Source: a bacterium (GTDB lineage: Bacteria; Pseudomonadota; Alphaproteobacteria; Rhizobiales; Xanthobacteraceae). From it: a DNA stretch of 9,071 nucleotides. Positions 6,071 through 9,071 of this stretch are shown here, piece after piece; the stretch's first letter is position 1, and the number at the start of each line of letters is the position of its first letter. The notes beneath the pieces are model-generated. The model was not told where the DNA came from. It searched no databases and saw only the letters and a program-made list of their open reading frames with translations. The DNA lies in the NCBI GenBank assembly GCA_029946075.1, contig JAQSDT010000020.1:1-9071 (forward strand), given 5' to 3'. The position numbers were made by a program, and so were the translations under genes.

Positions 6071-6619
6071 TTGACTGACCCGATCGATCTCTCCGCACTG
6101 ATGCGTTCGGCACGGCAAGGGGACGACGTGGCCTATCGACGCCTTCTCGGCCATGTTTCCGCTTGGCTAAGGAGCGTCGTCCGGCGGGGCCTGACATCTG
6201 CAGGGCGGGGCACGGCGGACAGCGAGGACATTGTTCAGGAGACTTTGCTGGCCATGCATCTGAAACGCAATACCTGGGACGAGGCGCAGTCGCTCGAGCC
6301 TTGGTTGCGCGCCATAGCCCGCCACAAGCTGACCGATCACCTGCGCCGCCGCGGGTTCCACGATCATGTCGACATCGACGACTATACCAACTCCCCGGAG
6401 GCAGCAGTTGATGTGGACGCCACTGTAACAATGGACTCCCGCCGGCTGCTGGCAAGTTTGCACGCGCGCCAGCGTCAGATCGTTGAAGAAATTTCCCTGG
6501 AGGGGCGGCGCGCAGCCGACGTAGCGGCGCGTTTGGGCATGAGCGAAGGCGCCGTTCGCGTTTCTCTTCACCGTGCCCTCAAGACGCTTGCTGCCTTGTA
6601 TCAAAGAGATCGTACATGA
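6071..6619 (+). CDS. ECF RNA polymerase sigma factor (SigF/NrsF-associated group)
   Basis: 182 residues from TTG 6071. Sigma region 2 covers about residues 12-95, with the core-binding D-S-E-D-I-V-Q-E-T-L motif and the WLRAIARHKLTDHLRRR promoter-melting helix. Region 4 covers about 125-175, with L-L-A-S-L-H-A-R-Q-R-Q-I-V and a helix-turn-helix ending G-A-V-R-V-S-L-H-R-A-L. It should direct RNA polymerase to GTAAYG-N16-CGAA promoters, of which this window has three, one in front of itself. The TTG start is supported by position and by family length; ATG at 6101 (residue 11) would remove the start of region 2. There is no clear Shine-Dalgarno. A 6-codon ATG frame (6054-6074) ends on the TTGA of the start. 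The gene overlaps the anti-sigma gene by ATGA. Confidence 0.92.
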   Translation: MTDPIDLSALMRSARQGDDVAYRRLLGHVSAWLRSVVRRGLTSAGRGTADSEDIVQETLLAMHLKRNTWDEAQSLEPWLRAIARHKLTDHLRRRGFHDHVDIDDYTNSPEAAVDVDATVTMDSRRLLASLHARQRQIVEEISLEGRRAADVAARLGMSEGAVRVSLHRALKTLAALYQRDRT

Positions 6620-7272
6620 AGACTGAAAACCTGATCGAAGCGCTAGTTGCCGACCGCACCACTGGCCGGAAATCGATCCCAAGAGCTCTCGCCACAGCGC
6701 TTGCGCTCGGAGGCCTAGTATCGCTTGCACTTTTCTTCGTCGATCTCGATGTACCGGAGAACATTGCGCAAGATATGGCAACCTGGCGTTTCGATCTTAC
6801 TACCTGGCGATTCGATCTTAAGGTCGGCATGGTTCTCCTGGCACTGGTGCTTGCATTCCGCCTCTGCATGGAAATGTCACGTCCGGTCACGTCCAGCCGT
6901 CCGGTCCGGCGTCTGCTGCCACTGGCGGCATTGGCCGCGATTGCAGTCGCAGTCGAACTCACGGCCGTCCCAAGTGCCTCCTGGGGAACTCGGCTGGTGG
7001 GGACCAACGCGCTGATCTGCCTGGCGGCAATTCCAATGCTGGCGATGGCTCCTCTCGCGGCGGTGCTCTTGATGCTGCGCTCCGGGGCGCCTGCGTCGCC
7101 CGCCCTCGCAGGGGCCGCGGCCGGCCTCCTGGCCGCGGCCACCGGCGCGACGCTCTATGCCTTTCACTGCTTCGACGATTCGCCCCTGTTCGTGGCGACC
7201 TGGTATGTGCTGGCCACCATCCCCGTGGTTGCCTTGGGTGCGCTCGCCGGCCGCCGGCTGTTGCGTTGGTGA
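6616..7272 (+). CDS. nrsF: NrsF-type (DUF1109) membrane anti-sigma factor
   Basis: 218 residues; ATG 6616 overlaps the sigma stop (ATGA), so the pair is translationally coupled. About 22 polar residues precede six hydrophobic segments (near 24-44, 69-85, 99-118, 131-153, 160-182, 191-212), the NrsF/DUF1109 layout. C135 and C185 both fall in predicted periplasmic loops and are 50 residues apart. From memory, this is the spacing of the two conserved cysteines (131 and 181) of the Caulobacter SigF regulator CC3252, thought to sense metal or thiol stress. C84 is additional. The protein should hold the sigma factor at the membrane until these Cys react. An unusual tandem duplication (TWRFDLT/TWRFDLK, residues 56-69) sits in the first periplasmic loop. 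Confidence 0.9.
   Translation: MKTENLIEALVADRTTGRKSIPRALATALALGGLVSLALFFVDLDVPENIAQDMATWRFDLTTWRFDLKVGMVLLALVLAFRLCMEMSRPVTSSRPVRRLLPLAALAAIAVAVELTAVPSASWGTRLVGTNALICLAAIPMLAMAPLAAVLLMLRSGAPASPALAGAAAGLLAAATGATLYAFHCFDDSPLFVATWYVLATIPVVALGALAGRRLLRW
6781..6822 (+). repeat. 21-base tandem duplication inside nrsF
   Basis: 6781-6801 and 6802-6822 match at 18 of 21 positions; both begin ACCTGGCG and share TTCGATCTTA. The frame is kept, duplicating seven residues (T-W-R-F-D-L-T/K) just before the second membrane helix. The differences show that it is not a very recent copy error. Confidence 0.85.
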
Positions 7273-7339
7273 CAGGTACCGTCCGGACACGCGCGCGGCA
7301 TGTCGCTTCGGTCAGCGGCTGGACGTTCAAAGATTTTCT

Positions 7340-7365
7340 GTAACGATTCGACTCCGCGAAGCGAA
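7340..7365 (+). promoter_or_regulatory. ECF promoter of the thioredoxin-ccdA operon
   Basis: GTAACG (7340-7345), 16 bases, CGAA (7362-7365). This is the third copy of the motif, identical in both boxes to the bufferin promoter. Transcription would begin near 7372, giving a leader of about 47 bases. It rules out an ATG at 7365 as start of the thioredoxin gene. Confidence 0.85.
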
Positions 7366-7418
7366 TGTCCTTACAGGAACCGCAACGCGACGCGGTCGGA
7401 ACATTGCGAGGACGAACG

Positions 7419-7814
7419 ATGATTTCCAGGCGCTTACTTATCCATGCCGCGATCGCCGGCATCGGCACGATGGCGATTCTACCGGCACAGGCCTTTCAGG
7501 CGCGCCCCTTCGATGCCAAGGCATTTGAAGCCGCCCAGGCGGCCGGAAAGCCGATTCTGGTCGAGATCAGCGCGCCCTGGTGTCCGACCTGCAAGGCGCA
7601 GAAGCCGATTCTCTCCGAACTCGCCACCAAGCCCAAGTTCAAGGAACTCGTTGCCTTCGAGATCGACTTCGATAGCCAGAAGGAGCTCCTGCGCAAGTTC
7701 GGCGTGAACATGCAGAGCACGCTCATCACCTTCAAGGGATCGAAGGAGATGGGCCGCTCGACGGGCGACACGAATGCTGCGTCGATAGAGTCCCTCATCG
7801 ACAAGTCTATCTAG
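7419..7814 (+). CDS. Exported thioredoxin-family protein
   Basis: 131 residues from ATG 7419 with GAGGA six bases upstream; the in-frame ATG at 7365 overlaps the promoter. Residues 1-25 form a signal peptide with S-R-R-L-L, possibly a Tat signal, and cleavage after A-Q-A25. The mature domain has W54-C55-P-T-C58, the redox-active pair of thioredoxins, but the usual cis-proline before the T of the I-P-T motif is Ser here (M-Q-S-T-L-I-T-F). With CcdA nine bases downstream, it is likely kept reduced by electrons crossing the membrane and works as a periplasmic thiol reductant, perhaps on the bufferin, NrsF cysteines or oxidised proteins. The partner is inferred from context. Confidence 0.9.
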   Translation: MISRRLLIHAAIAGIGTMAILPAQAFQARPFDAKAFEAAQAAGKPILVEISAPWCPTCKAQKPILSELATKPKFKELVAFEIDFDSQKELLRKFGVNMQSTLITFKGSKEMGRSTGDTNAASIESLIDKSI

Positions 7815-7823
7815 GCAACAACC

Positions 7824-8543
7824 GTGATCTCGACGCTCGGCCTGGCGTTTCTCGCGGGCCTGCTCTCGACGCTGTCGCCATGCGTGCTGCCTCTGATCCC
7901 GCTGGTTCTGGGAGCCGCGTTGACCGAGCACAAGCTCGGTCCCGCTGCACTGGCGGCAGGCCTCGCGATTTCCTTCACGACTGTCGGCCTGTTTGTCGCA
8001 ACCATCGGCTTTGCCATCGGACTGGATGCAGGCATCTTCCGGAATACTGCGGCAGTCCTGATGATTGGCATTGGGGTGGTGCTTTCGGTCCCTCGTTTCC
8101 AGGCCGGTCTCGCCGTGGCGGCGGGCCCGATTGGGAATTGGGCGGACAGTCGCTTTGGCGGTGCGGCCCGTCCGGGCCTTGCCGGGCAATTTTCCGTCGG
8201 ATTACTGCTTGGCATAGTATGGGCGCCCTGCGTGGGCCCCACCTTGGGTGCGGCGTCGGTCCTGGCCGCTAAGGGGCAGAACCTCGGCGAAGTAGCCGTT
8301 ACCATGGCCGTCTTCGGCGTCGGGGCCGCCTTGCCGCTGTTGCTGCTCGGAATCCTGTCGCGCGAAACCATGCTGCGGATTCGGGGGAGGTTGATGGCTA
8401 CCGGACACGGTGCGAAGATCGTCCTCGGGGCAATACTGATTGTGATCGGCGTGCTGATCCTGTCCGGCCTGGACAAAAAGGTCGAGGCCTTTGCGGTCGA
8501 CCGGTCGCCGGCTTGGCTGACGTCCCTGACGACTCGCTTCTAG
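7824..8543 (+). CDS. ccdA: CcdA/DsbD-like transmembrane thiol-electron transporter
   Basis: 239 residues from GTG 7824, nine bases after the thioredoxin stop, with AGGCAAC as a weak ribosome site. Six hydrophobic segments are visible. C20 lies in L-S-P-C-V-L-P-L-I-P near the start of the first, and C136 in W-A-P-C-V-G-P-T-L-G of the fourth, the two conserved cysteines of the CcdA family with their usual prolines. It moves reducing equivalents from cytoplasmic thioredoxin to a periplasmic partner, here most likely the exported thioredoxin encoded just before it. Length is normal for the short CcdA type. Confidence 0.93.
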   Translation: MISTLGLAFLAGLLSTLSPCVLPLIPLVLGAALTEHKLGPAALAAGLAISFTTVGLFVATIGFAIGLDAGIFRNTAAVLMIGIGVVLSVPRFQAGLAVAAGPIGNWADSRFGGAARPGLAGQFSVGLLLGIVWAPCVGPTLGAASVLAAKGQNLGEVAVTMAVFGVGAALPLLLLGILSRETMLRIRGRLMATGHGAKIVLGAILIVIGVLILSGLDKKVEAFAVDRSPAWLTSLTTRF

Positions 8544-8699
8544 AGGCGGTCGCCGGAGATGCTTCTTCCTTCTCCTGTGAACCGCGGGTCTCCTTTGCGG
8601 CACCGTGCGGCCGAGCGGCGGGCGGGAATGCCGGGGGAAAGGGCGGCCACAGTGCCGACTGAACCACAGCTTCCGACGACCGGCCTGGCACGCTGACGA

Positions 8700-9071
8700 T
8701 TGTGGCCGTTGCTCCTGACCCTGCCCGCCGCCGGCTTCGGCGGGCTGGAGCGCTGGCTTGCGCCGGCGAAGAGGCTGTGGCCCCACTGGGCGGCTCACGA
8801 TGAGGGGGCGACCCGTTCGATAGACCATGTGCCCTGGGGGCGACTGCTCGCCGCCTACCTCGTGCGAGATGAGGTCAACCTCTTCCGCTATGGGCACGTC
8901 TCGCCCGCGGATCGCCAGACGCTCAAGCGTTTCATCGGCTACTTGGTCGACACTCCGATCACAGAATGCCGCCGGGCCGAGCAGTTCTCCTATTGGGTCG
9001 ATCTCTACAATACCCTGATCGCCGCCGACCAGCACGATCTCCATCGCGCCCGCTGGTGCCGGCGGCACGGG
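8700..9071 (+). CDS. DUF547 domain protein, partial (runs off window)
   Basis: At least 124 residues from a possible TTG at 8700, preceded in frame by TGA 8694-8696. The start has a short hydrophobic run (WPLLLTLPAAGFGG) like the core of a signal peptide, but no clear ribosome site and no basic n-region. It continues with LWPHWAAHD, then S-I-D-H-V-P-W, and EQFSYWVDLYNTLI, hallmarks of DUF547. After LYNTLI the expected V-x-V-V-L-x-H-Y-P is absent and the reading turns Arg/His-rich, so a frameshift or divergence is possible. DUF547 function is not established. Same strand as ccdA, 156 bases downstream; that gap contains a 45-codon frame (8559-8696) in the same phase ending at the TGA, with no recognisable content. 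The gene may be a damaged third member of the operon. Confidence 0.65.
   Translation, partial: MWPLLLTLPAAGFGGLERWLAPAKRLWPHWAAHDEGATRSIDHVPWGRLLAAYLVRDEVNLFRYGHVSPADRQTLKRFIGYLVDTPITECRRAEQFSYWVDLYNTLIAADQHDLHRARWCRRHG

Noticed and set aside
7365..7418. Earlier ATG for the exported thioredoxin
   Set aside because: It would begin inside the CGAA promoter box and put a polar stretch before the signal peptide; ATG 7419 has GAGGA and starts directly with the signal peptide.
1..9071. tRNA, rRNA, CRISPR array, insertion sequence
   Set aside because: Looked for cloverleaf-like stretches, regular spaced repeats and transposase-like frames; none seen.

Overview
The window looks like a GC-rich alphaproteobacterial chromosome or megaplasmid segment, probably Hyphomicrobiales. 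This is inferred from the protein families, the ECF sigma/NrsF pair and base composition; no taxonomic marker is present. It holds one coherent stress locus built around a bufferin (copper- or thiol-stress metallophore) operon and its own ECF sigma factor.

Left arm, minus strand, read from about 5700 down to 1: bufferin precursor (5449-5685), MbnB-like DUF692 enzyme (4508-5365), DUF2063 partner (3714-4511), DoxX membrane protein (3150-3626), flavodoxin-like FMN reductase (1991-3070), a small ORF of doubtful status (1683-1979), then two redox genes each carrying an in-frame TGA exactly at an active-site position. These are a peroxiredoxin-like protein with a U-P-F-C motif (1149-1637) and an AhpD/carboxymuconolactone-decarboxylase-like protein with a C-V-Y-U motif (1-1110). 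Both TGA codons are followed by a hairpin of bacterial SECIS type. I read both genes as intact selenoproteins that a standard gene caller would report as fragments.

Right arm, plus strand: an ECF sigma factor (6071-6619) overlapping an NrsF-type anti-sigma factor with two conserved periplasmic cysteines (6616-7272). A second unit follows, with an exported thioredoxin (7419-7814), CcdA (7824-8543) and a DUF547 protein running off the end (from about 8700).

Three copies of one promoter pattern, GTAAYG-N16-CGAA (GTAACG twice, GTAATG once), stand in front of the bufferin operon, the sigma operon and the thioredoxin operon. The spacing is exactly 16 bases each time. This matches the SigF/NrsF promoter type described in Caulobacter. 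The locus therefore reads as an autoregulated regulon: NrsF senses metal or thiol stress through its cysteines and releases sigma; sigma turns on itself, the metallophore operon and a CcdA-thioredoxin route carrying electrons to the periplasm. The selenoprotein pair sits at the distal end of the bufferin strand, possibly under its own sigma-70-like promoter (TATAAT at 1682-1687), and would add peroxide or thiol-oxidant detoxification.
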